Below, in pieces: positions 52,103 through 60,492 of a stretch of 64,000 nt of DNA. The translations under genes were made by a program, and so were the position numbers. The notes below the pieces were generated by a model. It worked only from the letters and a program-made list of their open reading frames with translations, did no database searches and had not been told where the DNA came from. The stretch's first letter is position 1, and each line of letters starts with the position of its first letter. Source of the stretch: Pseudoflavonifractor sp. Marseille-P3106 (lineage in GTDB: Bacteria; Bacillota; Clostridia; Oscillospirales; Oscillospiraceae); assembly GCA_900169975.1 (NCBI GenBank), contig LT827126.1, positions 1 through 64,000 of the forward strand. Direction: 5' to 3'.

Positions 52103-52648
52103 GTGAGCTTTTTCAAATCCCGGAAGGGCGGGGCAGTCGTGCTGGCCGCCGCCGTCCTCTTCGGCGCCTTTTTCGGTTCTCACCGTTCCCTGGCGGCGGT
52201 GCGGAACGACGCATGGAACGTCTGTGTGAACGGAGCCAACGGCGACGGCCGCTCGGTGAGCAACGATCTGTTCACCCGGTTCAATACCGCCAGCAACCTC
52301 TGCTCCGTGGCGGAACGGTATCCCGACGCGCCGGGGGTCCGGGAACAGGCAGAGAGGCTCCAGACGTTCCTGATGGACCCCATTGCCCCCGAAGAGGCGG
52401 AGCGCTATGGGACGATCGACACCGAGGCAAGGGCGCTCATTGAAAAGCTGGAGGCGGCACAGCTGTCGGAACAGGATGCGAAATACGTTTCCGGCTTCCG
52501 GGCCCAGCTGGATTCCCTGGAATTTACCATCGCCCACGACCCATACAACAACTTGGCGGAGGAGTTCAACACCCGCGTCCTGGGCGGCTTTCCCGCCAGC
52601 CTGATAGGGCCGCTGACCGGCGTGAAAGAACTGCCCATCTACCGCTGA
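52103..52648 (+). CDS. LemA-family protein
   Basis: A 181-residue protein with an N-terminal membrane helix (about 12-32) acting as anchor, then the LemA helical bundle, with VSNDLFTRFNTASNLCSVAERYP-like and EFNTRVLGGFPASLIG (about 152-167) near the C-terminus, a position where LemA has YNxxxxxFPxNL. Start GTG 52103 after AAAGGGGG. It is next to the TPM-domain gene, a common pairing of LemA. Confidence 0.82.
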   Translation: MSFFKSRKGGAVVLAAAVLFGAFFGSHRSLAAVRNDAWNVCVNGANGDGRSVSNDLFTRFNTASNLCSVAERYPDAPGVREQAERLQTFLMDPIAPEEAERYGTIDTEARALIEKLEAAQLSEQDAKYVSGFRAQLDSLEFTIAHDPYNNLAEEFNTRVLGGFPASLIGPLTGVKELPIYR

Positions 52649-52659
52649 GGAGAGACGAT

Positions 52660-53661
52660 ATGAAAAAAATTGTATCCGCCCTGACGGCACTGGCGCTGGG
52701 AACACTGCTGACGGTTCCCGCCCTTGCTATCGTGGACGCCCCCGCCAACACCTATGTGGGGGACTATGCCGACGTCCTCTCGGCGGAGACCGAGCGGCAT
52801 ATCATTGACCAGAACGACAAGCTCAGCCGGGCCACCGGCGGCGCCGTCGTGGTGGTCACAGTGGACTTTATGGACGGCATGGACTCCGCCGACTACGCCT
52901 ATGAGTGCTTCAACACCTGGGGCATCGGCGACAAGGAGCGAAACAACGGTCTGCTGCTGGTCTATGCGGTCGGGGAGAACAAGGTCCGGGCTCTCCAGGG
53001 CAGCGGCATCGAGGACTCCCTTACCTCCGCCAAGCTGGAGAACATGCTGGAGGACTGTTTTTACGACGACTATGACGCTGGGAAGTACGACTCGGCCACC
53101 CTGGCTTTCTTCGACGCTGCCTACGACTGGTATGACAGCTACTACGGCGGGATCGACGCCGCACTTCAAAGCGGTGTGGTAGCGGATCCGGCTCCCGTTC
53201 AGGGGGGGGCTTACGGTCCCGGGCCGGAGCATGGCTACTATGAGTCCTACCATCCGGGGGCCGGAATGTTTAAGACGATGTTCCTTATTATCCTGATCGT
53301 AGTGGTGCTGGTGGCGCTGGATGCCGCCCGGTATGGCCGTTATCGCCGGCGCTATCTGGGACCGGGGATGCCCCCGCCCCCCATCTACTATCCCATTTTC
53401 TTTGGACGTCCCCATCGTCATTATCATCATCCGCCTCATGACCACTGGGACGACCACCGCGGGGGCCCTGGCGGCTTTGGCGGCGGCTTTGGCGGCGGCG
53501 GCTTCGGCGGCGGCGGCTTCGGCGGCGGAAGCAGCAGAGGCGGCGGCGCGGGCCGGGGCGGTGGTTCTTTTGGCGGCGGGTTCGGCGGCTTCGGTGGCGG
53601 CGGATTTTCCGGCGGCGGTTTTGGGGGCGGCGGCTCCCGGGGCGGCGGCGCGGGTCGCTGA
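52660..53661 (+). CDS. TPM-domain membrane protein with Gly-rich tail
   Basis: A 333-residue protein. Signal peptide 1-23; TPM_phosphatase (YgcG-like) domain at about 30-170, with GDYADVLS and WGIGDKERNNGLLLVYA; a membrane helix at about 205-226; a His-rich segment (about 245-262) and a Gly-rich tail with repeated GGFGGG (about 267-333). The tail is similar to that of YgcG relatives. Partners are often LemA proteins. Start ATG 52660. The tail is low-complexity coding DNA. Confidence 0.88.
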   Translation: MKKIVSALTALALGTLLTVPALAIVDAPANTYVGDYADVLSAETERHIIDQNDKLSRATGGAVVVVTVDFMDGMDSADYAYECFNTWGIGDKERNNGLLLVYAVGENKVRALQGSGIEDSLTSAKLENMLEDCFYDDYDAGKYDSATLAFFDAAYDWYDSYYGGIDAALQSGVVADPAPVQGGAYGPGPEHGYYESYHPGAGMFKTMFLIILIVVVLVALDAARYGRYRRRYLGPGMPPPPIYYPIFFGRPHRHYHHPPHDHWDDHRGGPGGFGGGFGGGGFGGGGFGGGSSRGGGAGRGGGSFGGGFGGFGGGGFSGGGFGGGGSRGGGAGR

Positions 53662-53698
53662 CCACTGATCGCGTTTCAGAGGGAAATGAGGAGAAAAC

Positions 53699-54556
53699 AT
53701 GGGATTTAACCGATTTGAAGCGAAGATGGCGGCGAAAAACAGTATGCGCCGGACTCGGCCGAATCCGCTTTGGGTGACGCTGGTGTTCATCCTGCTGACC
53801 ACTGCCGTGAATGGGATCACACTGCGCATTGTGGGTGACCCCTTCGTGGAGGCCATGCAGTACCTTGCCTGGGGCTATGACTGGGAAGAAGTTTTTCAAT
53901 ACGTCTTTTTACGGGATATGGGCAGCGTGGGTATTTTCTCTGTCCTCCAGCTGCTTCTGGCGCTGTACGGGGCTGTCATGAGCTTTGGCTATACCTCCTA
54001 CACGCTGCGTCTGGCACGGAATGAACAGCCCGGTTACCGCAACCTCTTTGACGGATTTGCCAAAGTGGGAAGAGTGCTGTGGATGAACATCCTGATCTGG
54101 GTGTTTGTTTCCCTGTGGGAGCTGCTGGCTATGATCCCGGGAGCCATCCTCCTGACTGTGGGAATTTTGCAGGAAAACGAGGTCCTGCTCACCGTGAGCG
54201 TCGTGCTTTATGTGGCGGCGGGGGTCGTGGGGGTGATGGTATCCTATCGGTACCGTCTGGCCTGCTATTTCCTGCTGGACGATCCGGAATGCACGGCCCG
54301 TCAGGCCATTTCCAGAAGTAAGATCACCATGCGGGGCTGGAAGATGGAGCTCTTTGTTTTGGATCTGTCCTTTTTGGGGTGGCTTCTCCTGGGCGCCTGC
54401 ACCATGGGGGTGCTCTACGTGTGGGTCTCTCCCTACATGGGGGCGGCGGAGGCCAATTTCTACGATTTTGTCTCCGCGGGTGCCCAGCGGCAAAACGGCG
54501 GATATGCCGGACCCAATTATGACAACTTTTCGAATGACGGGCCAAAACCCTTCTGA
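53699..54556 (+). CDS. DUF975-family membrane protein
   Basis: A 285-residue membrane protein with about six helices (roughly 25-45, 80-100, 125-145, 150-175, 180-200, 225-245). The block YTLRLARNEQPGYRNLFDGFAK (about 100-121) and the Ala-Arg-Gln-Ala-Ile-Ser-Arg-Ser stretch (about 201-208) followed by WKMELFVLDLSFLGW are usual for DUF975. No function known. Start ATG 53699 after GAGGAGAAA. It ends the unit, with a terminator right after it. Confidence 0.85.
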   Translation: MGFNRFEAKMAAKNSMRRTRPNPLWVTLVFILLTTAVNGITLRIVGDPFVEAMQYLAWGYDWEEVFQYVFLRDMGSVGIFSVLQLLLALYGAVMSFGYTSYTLRLARNEQPGYRNLFDGFAKVGRVLWMNILIWVFVSLWELLAMIPGAILLTVGILQENEVLLTVSVVLYVAAGVVGVMVSYRYRLACYFLLDDPECTARQAISRSKITMRGWKMELFVLDLSFLGWLLLGACTMGVLYVWVSPYMGAAEANFYDFVSAGAQRQNGGYAGPNYDNFSNDGPKPF

Positions 54557-54563
54557 CAAACCG

Positions 54564-54606
54564 AAAAGCGCCCCTGACGGCTCAGAACCGTCAGGGGCGC
54601 TTTTTT
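54564..54606. terminator. Bidirectional intrinsic terminator
   Basis: 17-bp stem AAAAGCGCCCCTGACGG with loop CTCAGAA; T-run at 54601-54606. Separates converging DUF975 and DUF2812 genes. Confidence 0.92.
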
Positions 54607-54619
54607 AAAAACCATCCAG

Positions 54620-55873
54620 CTAAGCCAGGGCGGCGGAGAGCGGATCGGCGGGAAGGTCACCGTAGTAGGACAGGGTCAGGAGGGTATTTCCACGGCGCAG
54701 CCGGTAGCCGCCGTGTTCGGCGGTATTGCCGGTAAACTGCCAGGTATCGCCCCGGCCCGGTACCGCCACCATGTTGGAAGGCGGTGTGCCGAAGGCCCAG
54801 TCCGCCAGGACGGGGGAGACCCAGGTTTGCGCTTCCACGGTGACGGAGGCCGGATATCCGATTTTGGAGTCGCCCATGTCCGGTCTGGGGAAAAACTCTT
54901 CCCACTTGACATGGCTGCCCAGCAGAGTGTCGGCCCGTGTCTCATTGATCACCCGGGTGTCTGCCAGAACGGGGGAGGGGGGCAGACGTCCGGGGAACGC
55001 ATTTCGGACCGGGCTGTGGAGAAGTATGCACAGAAGGAGGAGAGCCAGGCACCCGGCAGTGCACAGCACCCGCCGAAACAGTCTGGAATTGTCCCGATAG
55101 AGAGAAATGCTGATGGCGCAGCCGATGAGAAGCCCGATGACGTTGGAAAGAGAGATCGCGCCATTGAGCAGCGCGTCCGGAAGCAGAAGCAGGAGCATCA
55201 GGCTCAGGGAGAATTCGCCCAGCAGCTTGAGATTTCCCCACGCTCCGGCCGTTCGGGAAGTGGGAACCGGGAGCTGCCGGCCGTCCTTCACTGCCTGCCG
55301 CCAGCGCAGCAGCCTGCCGGCCAGCAGAGCCAGGTAGGCCAGTCCGCCCGCCAGCCAGAAGGGGAGGCAAAACAGAATGAGGGAGGAGGTAAGGCTGGAG
55401 GAGAGCAAACCGGCTGCGATCTCCTGTGGGGACACGTTGGCGCTGGAGGGGAGAAGAAGCAGGGGCAGGAGGATCAGGGGCGTGACCACAAAGGCAATCA
55501 CCCCGCCCAGCGCCATCCGCCGCAGGGCTTTTTGGCGGAAGCGCCGGTATTCCAGCTCCGAGTCGGTCTGGATGGGAGCGGGGGAGGTCCCCGGCCGGGA
55601 GGCATAAAGATTGAGATAGTCCACAGTCTGTACCGGCTCCCATCCGGCGTCCGAGCAGAGCTGGAGGTAGTCGCTTGTCTCCAGGTATTTTGGGTCGGCC
55701 CAGTCCAGAAAATAGGACAGGTCCGTACGCTCGGTGCGGCGGAATCTGGCAAACAGACCAAAATAGATATGTACCAGTTCCCAGCCGTCTTCGGCCATGC
55801 GGTTCAGCCATGCCTGCGCCGCCCTGTGGTCGATGACCAGATAACAGAAGAGCTTCCAGCAGGTCTCCTTCAA
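54620..55873 (-). CDS. DUF2812-domain membrane protein
   Basis: A 417-residue protein. The N-terminal DUF2812 domain (about 1-95) contains LNRMAEDGWELVHIYFGLFARFRR and the DAGWEPVQ pattern; then come about five membrane helices (about 123-145, 150-175, 208-230, 235-255, 265-285) and an external C-terminal region. DUF2812 genes go with PadR regulators in Firmicutes, as here; the function is unknown. Start ATG 55873 overlaps the PadR stop. Confidence 0.87.
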   Translation of the reverse strand: MKETCWKLFCYLVIDHRAAQAWLNRMAEDGWELVHIYFGLFARFRRTERTDLSYFLDWADPKYLETSDYLQLCSDAGWEPVQTVDYLNLYASRPGTSPAPIQTDSELEYRRFRQKALRRMALGGVIAFVVTPLILLPLLLLPSSANVSPQEIAAGLLSSSLTSSLILFCLPFWLAGGLAYLALLAGRLLRWRQAVKDGRQLPVPTSRTAGAWGNLKLLGEFSLSLMLLLLLPDALLNGAISLSNVIGLLIGCAISISLYRDNSRLFRRVLCTAGCLALLLLCILLHSPVRNAFPGRLPPSPVLADTRVINETRADTLLGSHVKWEEFFPRPDMGDSKIGYPASVTVEAQTWVSPVLADWAFGTPPSNMVAVPGRGDTWQFTGNTAEHGGYRLRRGNTLLTLSYYGDLPADPLSAALA

Positions 55874-56196
55874 GAGAATTCCTCCTTTTCCAAAGCGTCG
55901 GCCCCGTCTGCCACCTGACGGCGGAGCCGGTCGTACTCGTCGCGCAGGATCCGTCTGCCCTCGCCGGTGAACAGATAATACTTCCGCCCTTCCCGGGTGT
56001 CGGTGAGGGCGATGAGTCCTTCCTCCTCAAATCGGGCCAGCAAGGCGTACAGAGTGCCCGCGCCAATATTCACCCGGCCGCCGGTGCGCTGGGAGACGTC
56101 CTGCATGATGCCATAGCCGTGGCGGGGTTCTCCTGCCAGGGAGAGGAGGATGTAGTACATCTGCTCCGTGAGGGTCTCCAGCTTTTTGCGCGCCAC
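55870..56196 (-). CDS. PadR-family transcriptional regulator
   Basis: A 108-residue winged-helix repressor. LETLTEQMYYILLSLAGEPRHGYGIMQDV (about 6-34) and GTLYALLARFEEEGLIAL (about 48-65) are the classical PadR pattern, with a C-terminal dimer helix (about 85-105). Start is GTG 56196 after AAGGAGGCAG. A palindrome stands in its promoter region. It is coupled to the DUF2812 gene, which it probably controls. Confidence 0.92.
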   Translation of the reverse strand: MARKKLETLTEQMYYILLSLAGEPRHGYGIMQDVSQRTGGRVNIGAGTLYALLARFEEEGLIALTDTREGRKYYLFTGEGRRILRDEYDRLRRQVADGADALEKEEFS

Positions 56197-56237
56197 GTTT
56201 CTGCCTCCTTCTTTGCCAATCATTTCTGTCCTTAAAT

Positions 56238-56254
56238 ATATCGATATTCGATAT
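56238..56254 (-). promoter_or_regulatory. PadR operator palindrome
   Basis: ATATCGATATTCGATAT: 7-bp arms with a 3-base centre, 42 bp upstream of the GTG start of the PadR gene. The AT-rich palindrome probably overlaps its -10 region and fits autoregulation. Confidence 0.6.
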
Positions 56255-56265
56255 CCGTCAAAGGG

Positions 56266-56309
56266 AAAAAAACTCCCGCCGCGAAACCTGTGTTTCGCGG
56301 CGGGAGTTT
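56266..56309 (-). terminator. ilvD terminator (minus strand)
   Basis: 18-bp stem AAACTCCCGCCGCGAAAC with loop CTGT; on the minus strand a T-run (complement of 56266-56272) follows. Confidence 0.9.
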
Positions 56310-56322
56310 GACTCGGCGCTGA

Positions 56323-57984
56323 TTACTCCAGTACGGCGCCCCGGGCGGCGGAGGTGACCAGCTTGGCATAGCGGGCCAGGTAGCCGGCGGTGATCCTGGG
56401 GGCGGGGCAGACCCAGGCGGCCTTCCGGGCGGCCAGGGTGGACTCGTCCACCTTCAGCTCAATGGAGTGGTTGGGTATGTCGATGGAGATGAGATCGCCC
56501 TCCTCCACAAAGGCGATGGGACCGCCCAGCGCGGCTTCAGGGGAGACGTGGCCGATGGAGGCTCCCCGGGTGGCGCCGGAGAAGCGGCCGTCGGTGATGA
56601 GCGCCACCTCTTTGTCCAGACCCATGCCGGCGATGGCCGAGGTGGGGTTGAGCATTTCCCGCATGCCGGGGCCGCCCTTGGGCCCCTCGTAGCGGATGAC
56701 CACCACGTCCCCGGCGACGATCTTCCCGCCATAGATGGCGGCGATGGCGTCCTCCTCACTGTCAAAAACCCGGGCGGGGCCGGTGTGGACCATCATCTCG
56801 GGCGCCACGGCGGACTGCTTCACCACGCACCCCTTGGGGGCCAGAGAGCCTTTCAGGACGGCGATCCCGCCGTAGGGGGAATAGGGGTTGTCGATGGGCC
56901 GGATGAGGTGCTCGTCCAGGTTCTCCACCCCCTCCAGATTTTCCGCCACCGTCTTGCCGGTGACGGTGAGGAGGGAGGTGTCCAGCAGGTCCTTTTTGGT
57001 CAGCTCCTTCATCACCGCGTACACGCCGCCTGCCCGGTCCAGATCCTCGATGTAGGTGTCCCCGGCGGGGGCCAGGTGGCAGAGGTTGGGGGTCTGAGAG
57101 CTGATCTGGTTGGCGTAGTCAAAGGAGAGCTCGATCCCGCACTCGTGGGCGATGGCGGGGAGATGGAGCATGGAGTTGGTGGAGCAGCCCAGGGCCATAT
57201 CCAGCGCCTCGGCGTTATGGAAGGCGGCCTCGGTCATGATGTCCCGGGGGCGGATGTCCTTCTCCACCAGCTCCATGATCTTCATGCCGGTGTGCTTGGC
57301 CAGCCGAAGCCGGGCGGAGTAAACGGCGGGGATGGTGCCGTTGCCCCGGAGGGCCATGCCGATGCCCTCGGTGAGGCAGTTCATGGAGTTGGCCGTGTAC
57401 ATGCCGGAGCAGGAGCCGCAGGAGGGGCAGGCGTTCTGCTCATACTCCTCCAGGCCGTCCTCATCCAGCTTTCCAGCCTTGTAGGCGCCCACTGCCTCAA
57501 ACATGTGGGACAGGCAGGTGCGCCGGCCGTCCCGCAGGGTGCCCGCCAGCATGGGTCCGCCGGAGACGAAGATGGCGGGGATGTTCAGCCGGGCGGCGGC
57601 CATGAGAAGGCCGGGGACATTTTTGTCGCAGTTGGGGATCATGACCAGGCCGTCGAACTGGTGAGCCAGCGCCATGGCCTCGGTGGAGTCGGCGATGAGC
57701 TCCCGGGTCACCAGGGAGTATTTCATGCCCACGTGGCCCATGGCGATGCCGTCGCACACAGCGATGGCGGGGAACTCCACCGGCGTTCCGCCCGCCAGCC
57801 GGATGCCCGCCTTCACCGCCTCGGCGATCTTGTCCAGATTCATGTGGCCGGGGACGATCTCGCTCTGGGAGCAGACTACTCCGATGAGGGGGCGCTCCAG
57901 CTCTTCCTTGGTATAGCCCAGGGCGTAGAAAAGGGAGCGGTTGGGGGCGCGCTCGGCGCCCCGGGTCACGTTGTCGCTGCGCAT
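56323..57984 (-). CDS. ilvD: Dihydroxy-acid dehydratase
   Basis: A 553-residue Fe-S dehydratase in valine, isoleucine and pantothenate synthesis. Cluster ligands: Cys in PNCDKNVPG (about 117-125) and [19 protein letters not shown] (about 187-205); [19 protein letters not shown] start is typical. Ends after the Thr/Ser-rich C-terminal part at 553, the normal length. Start ATG 57984 after AAGGAGG. It is divergent from a FadR-type regulator with two similar palindromes between them, so control by that protein is possible. Confidence 0.95.
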   Translation of the reverse strand: MRSDNVTRGAERAPNRSLFYALGYTKEELERPLIGVVCSQSEIVPGHMNLDKIAEAVKAGIRLAGGTPVEFPAIAVCDGIAMGHVGMKYSLVTRELIADSTEAMALAHQFDGLVMIPNCDKNVPGLLMAAARLNIPAIFVSGGPMLAGTLRDGRRTCLSHMFEAVGAYKAGKLDEDGLEEYEQNACPSCGSCSGMYTANSMNCLTEGIGMALRGNGTIPAVYSARLRLAKHTGMKIMELVEKDIRPRDIMTEAAFHNAEALDMALGCSTNSMLHLPAIAHECGIELSFDYANQISSQTPNLCHLAPAGDTYIEDLDRAGGVYAVMKELTKKDLLDTSLLTVTGKTVAENLEGVENLDEHLIRPIDNPYSPYGGIAVLKGSLAPKGCVVKQSAVAPEMMVHTGPARVFDSEEDAIAAIYGGKIVAGDVVVIRYEGPKGGPGMREMLNPTSAIAGMGLDKEVALITDGRFSGATRGASIGHVSPEAALGGPIAFVEEGDLISIDIPNHSIELKVDESTLAARKAAWVCPAPRITAGYLARYAKLVTSAARGAVLE

Positions 57985-58005
57985 CAAAACTTCCTCCTTG
58001 AAAAT

Positions 58006-58036
58006 GTGTCTGAACACACTTGAATTGTCTGACAAT
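58006..58036. promoter_or_regulatory. Twin FadR-type operators between ilvD and the regulator
   Basis: Two inverted repeats with a common core: GTGT-CTGA-ACAC (58006-58017) and ATTGTC-T-GACAAT (58024-58036). The second is a FadR/GntR-type box. The spacing between their centres is about two helix turns (18.5 bp). Confidence 0.65.
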
Positions 58037-58082
58037 ATACTATATGATAGAAGAAACAATGTCAAGGAAAAGAGGCGGACCG

Positions 58083-58763
58083 ATGGAGAAAAAAAGTTTG
58101 TCCCAGAGAACGGCGGATCAGCTGTACAGCCGGATCGTGGCCGAGGGGCGCTTTTCCCCGGGGGAGAAGCTGCCCGGGGAGGTGGAGCTGGCGGGGGAGC
58201 TGGGGGTGAGCCGCGCCACGCTGCGGGAGGCGCTGCGTACCCTTGCCGCCCAGGGCGTGGTGGAGATCCGCCGGGGAAAAGGGGCCTTTGTCTCCCGTGA
58301 GGTGGAGGAGCGGGGGGATTTCGGATTCGGCGCGCTGGCCCGGGAGCGGGTGCAGCTGCGGGATCTCTTTGAACTGCGGCGCATTTTTGAGCCGGAGGTG
58401 GCCCGTCTGGCCTGCCGCCGGGCCACCCCGGAGGAGCTGGCGGAGATCGTGGCCCGGGGGGAGGCGGTGAACCGGTGCATTCTGGCGGGGGAGGACCGGA
58501 CCCAGGCTGATCAGGACTTCCACACCGCCATCGTCCGGGCGGCCCACAACGAGTTTTTTTCCCGCCTGATGCCCGTCATCAGCCAGGCTGTGTCGGGGGC
58601 CATCACCTCCGGCGGGCACGCCCGGGAGCTGGCGGAGGACACCCTGCGGGACCACGCCCTTTTGCTGGACTTTTTTCGGAAGCGGGATGAGGCCGGGGCG
58701 GGCTATGCCATGGCCATCCACATGCGCCACGCGGTGGACGTGATGGATCTGGGGGAAAATTAA
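58083..58763 (+). CDS. FadR/GntR-family transcriptional regulator
   Basis: A 226-residue regulator: an N-terminal winged helix (about 6-70: [42 protein letters not shown]) and a C-terminal FCD ligand-binding domain (about 90-215) with metal-site His and Asp in the [26 protein letters not shown] and MRHAVDVM parts. Start ATG 58083 after GAGGCGG. Its binding sites probably are the twin palindromes ahead of ilvD. Ligand unknown (organic acid likely for FCD members). Confidence 0.9.
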   Translation: MEKKSLSQRTADQLYSRIVAEGRFSPGEKLPGEVELAGELGVSRATLREALRTLAAQGVVEIRRGKGAFVSREVEERGDFGFGALARERVQLRDLFELRRIFEPEVARLACRRATPEELAEIVARGEAVNRCILAGEDRTQADQDFHTAIVRAAHNEFFSRLMPVISQAVSGAITSGGHARELAEDTLRDHALLLDFFRKRDEAGAGYAMAIHMRHAVDVMDLGEN

Positions 58764-58858
58764 GACCTCAAGGCACTGGGGGCAAAGGACTCTACCGCCA
58801 GTCGGTTGACGCCGGAGGGCGGGATGGGTTACCCTGGCGTGGAAAAGGAGGCTGTGAA

Positions 58859-59005
58859 ATGGAATCCATTGACAAGGGGCGTTTCGGCGCGTTTGTCAGC
58901 GCGCTGCGAAAAGAGGAGGGACTGACACAGAAGGAGCTTGCCCAGCGTCTTTTCGTCTCCGACAAGGCGGTGAGCAAGTGGGAGCGGGGAGTTTCACATA
59001 GTTAA
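58859..59005 (+). pseudogene. Truncated XRE-family regulator (N-terminal HTH only)
   Basis: ATG 58859 follows AAAAGGAGG. The 48-residue product reads as an intact HTH_3 N-terminus (GRFGAFVSALRKEEGLTQK, ELAQRLFVSDKAVSKWERG) up to residue 44, after which only four unrelated residues precede a TAA. Normal members continue with the rest of the HTH (a -SLPDI- like turn) and a C-terminal domain. The homology ends at about 58990, marking the left edge of inserted or rearranged DNA. Confidence 0.75.
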
Positions 59006-59083
59006 GGATACTTTCACACCAACCACCCAAATCCACGCTTACAGGCGCTTTGCTGAAAATCAAACCTGACGGAGGTTTTCAAC

Positions 59084-59431
59084 ATGGACAATATTATTTC
59101 CTGCGAGTTCAATATCGACACGGGCTGCGTGGAGCTGCTTTTCGCAGACGGCAGCACAATCTCCATCGACTGCACTGCCGTGGAGGACGAAATCACATAC
59201 AGCCGCTTTGACCGCTCTGAGCTGGACTGGCTGATTTACAATAAGCCGCTGGAATACGCCAATCTTGTACTGAACGGCGGCATCGAGGAATACTGCAAGA
59301 ACTCCCGCGAACACACCAGCTTGAGGACTGAAAAATCGACAGGAGGTCATACCCGCCCGCATGGACTGGGTATGACCTCTTTTTTATCTCCGTTTTTTCT
59401 TGCCCTTTCCGTGGGGCTGACACGGTCTTGA
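59084..59431 (+). CDS. DUF6061-family small protein
   Basis: A 115-residue open frame. The first 75 residues fit the DUF6061 pattern common in mobile elements of gut Clostridia: CEFNIDTGCVELLFADGSTISIDCTAVEDE (about 6-35) and ELDWLIYNKPLEYANLVLNGG (about 45-65). The last 35 residues run through a terminator hairpin and are likely not native; the usual stop is near residue 80, and a substitution or rearrangement may have removed it. Start ATG 59084 after ACGGAGG. Confidence 0.75.
   Translation: MDNIISCEFNIDTGCVELLFADGSTISIDCTAVEDEITYSRFDRSELDWLIYNKPLEYANLVLNGGIEEYCKNSREHTSLRTEKSTGGHTRPHGLGMTSFLSPFFLALSVGLTRS
59343..59385 (+). terminator. Terminator inside the tail of the DUF6061 frame
   Basis: 12-bp stem GAGGTCATACCC/GGGTATGACCTC followed by TTTTTT (59380-59385). 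Confidence 0.85.
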
Positions 59432-60232
59432 TCTTCCCCGCTGGCTGATGGGGCTTTTCATGTGTTTGGACAACTTGAGAATGTCAATCAAGGTGACGAA
59501 CTGCTCCTTGGTGAGCTTGTCGTAGTCAATACCAAGGGTCGCAAGGAAGGCCCGCGCCTTCTTTTCCTCGGAGCTGCCCTCGAAACTCATGGCGTCGGCC
59601 AGCCGCTCCTGCACAGCAGCGGCGGAGAGGCCATCGTCAGCCGTGGCAGTATCGTCCCTGTGCGCTTCCCGAATATCCCGCAGAATCGCTTTCAGATCGT
59701 TCGTGACGAGATGCCCGAAATATTCTTCCTCCTGTATCTGCGCCGTTTTCAGCGTGTGCAGGTACAGGTCGCCGCTGTCCTCCCCGCGTTCCAGCAGGAC
59801 CATTTGCCGGGCAGCCTCCAGGACGGTGTTCATATCCTTGATCCGCATATCCGCGATCCGGTCAACGTAAATCTCCGTGTCCAGCATGAGCCGCTGAAAA
59901 GCCTTGTGGCAGATCAGCTCCGACAGCAGCCGGTGATTGAACCTGCCCGCCTTTAATACGTCCACTGCGGCATCACTCAGATGCAGAGCGCCCAGCTCTG
60001 TACCTGGGTGATTTTTATTTTCCGTCACGCACAGCAGATAATCCGTAGAAACGCCCAACTTGTCCGCCAGCCTCGCAATGGCGAACGCGCTGATGTCCTT
60101 GGAATCACCGCTCTCATACTTGCCGATGGCCGATCTGGAAAGCTCCGTCTGCTCCGCAAGCTGTTCCAGCGTCAGGTGCTTTTCTACCCGCAAATCCTTG
60201 ATCCTCTCCGATGTATCGGTCTTTACCTGCAT
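59384..60232 (-). CDS. XRE-family transcriptional regulator, element-type
   Basis: A 282-residue protein: HTH_3 at about 8-65 (RIKDLRVEKHLTLEQLAEQTELSRSAIGKYESG) and a helical C-terminal part of unknown fold (about 75-260); basic tail (Lys-Lys-Lys-Arg-Arg at the end). Start ATG 60232 after GGGAGG; the frame extends to 60352 upstream without RBS. Such regulators are found in integrative elements. It lies 27 bp from the tail of the DUF6061 terminator on the opposite strand. Confidence 0.85.
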   Translation of the reverse strand: MQVKTDTSERIKDLRVEKHLTLEQLAEQTELSRSAIGKYESGDSKDISAFAIARLADKLGVSTDYLLCVTENKNHPGTELGALHLSDAAVDVLKAGRFNHRLLSELICHKAFQRLMLDTEIYVDRIADMRIKDMNTVLEAARQMVLLERGEDSGDLYLHTLKTAQIQEEEYFGHLVTNDLKAILRDIREAHRDDTATADDGLSAAAVQERLADAMSFEGSSEEKKARAFLATLGIDYDKLTKEQFVTLIDILKLSKHMKSPISQRGRSRPCQPHGKGKKKRR

Positions 60233-60492
60233 CGTGTCCTCCCTTCCTTTCCTCATCCATAAGCGTGGAAACCGGCGCTTTTTCGCGCGATTTCCTACCT
60301 TTTGGATATACGGGAAAGGGCCTGTTTTTTCGTTAAACTGTTCCTGTAGCAATCTCTGTTCCTTGCTACGAAAATAGGTAGCGAGGTCGTGTACTTTGAC
60401 AAACAGGTTTTCAACGCCTCATAAAAAACCATCGCAACACAAAAAGCGGCAGGCCAAAACCTGTCGCTGGTCGAAGTATGGAACCGCGAACA

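Noticed and set aside
53461-53660. GGC-rich tandem DNA repeat
   Set aside because: It is in frame and encodes the Gly-rich tail of the TPM protein, so no independent repeat is claimed.
56467-58023. 518-residue plus-strand frame over ilvD
   Set aside because: Shadow of ilvD, with Val/Gly/His-rich translation and no start context.
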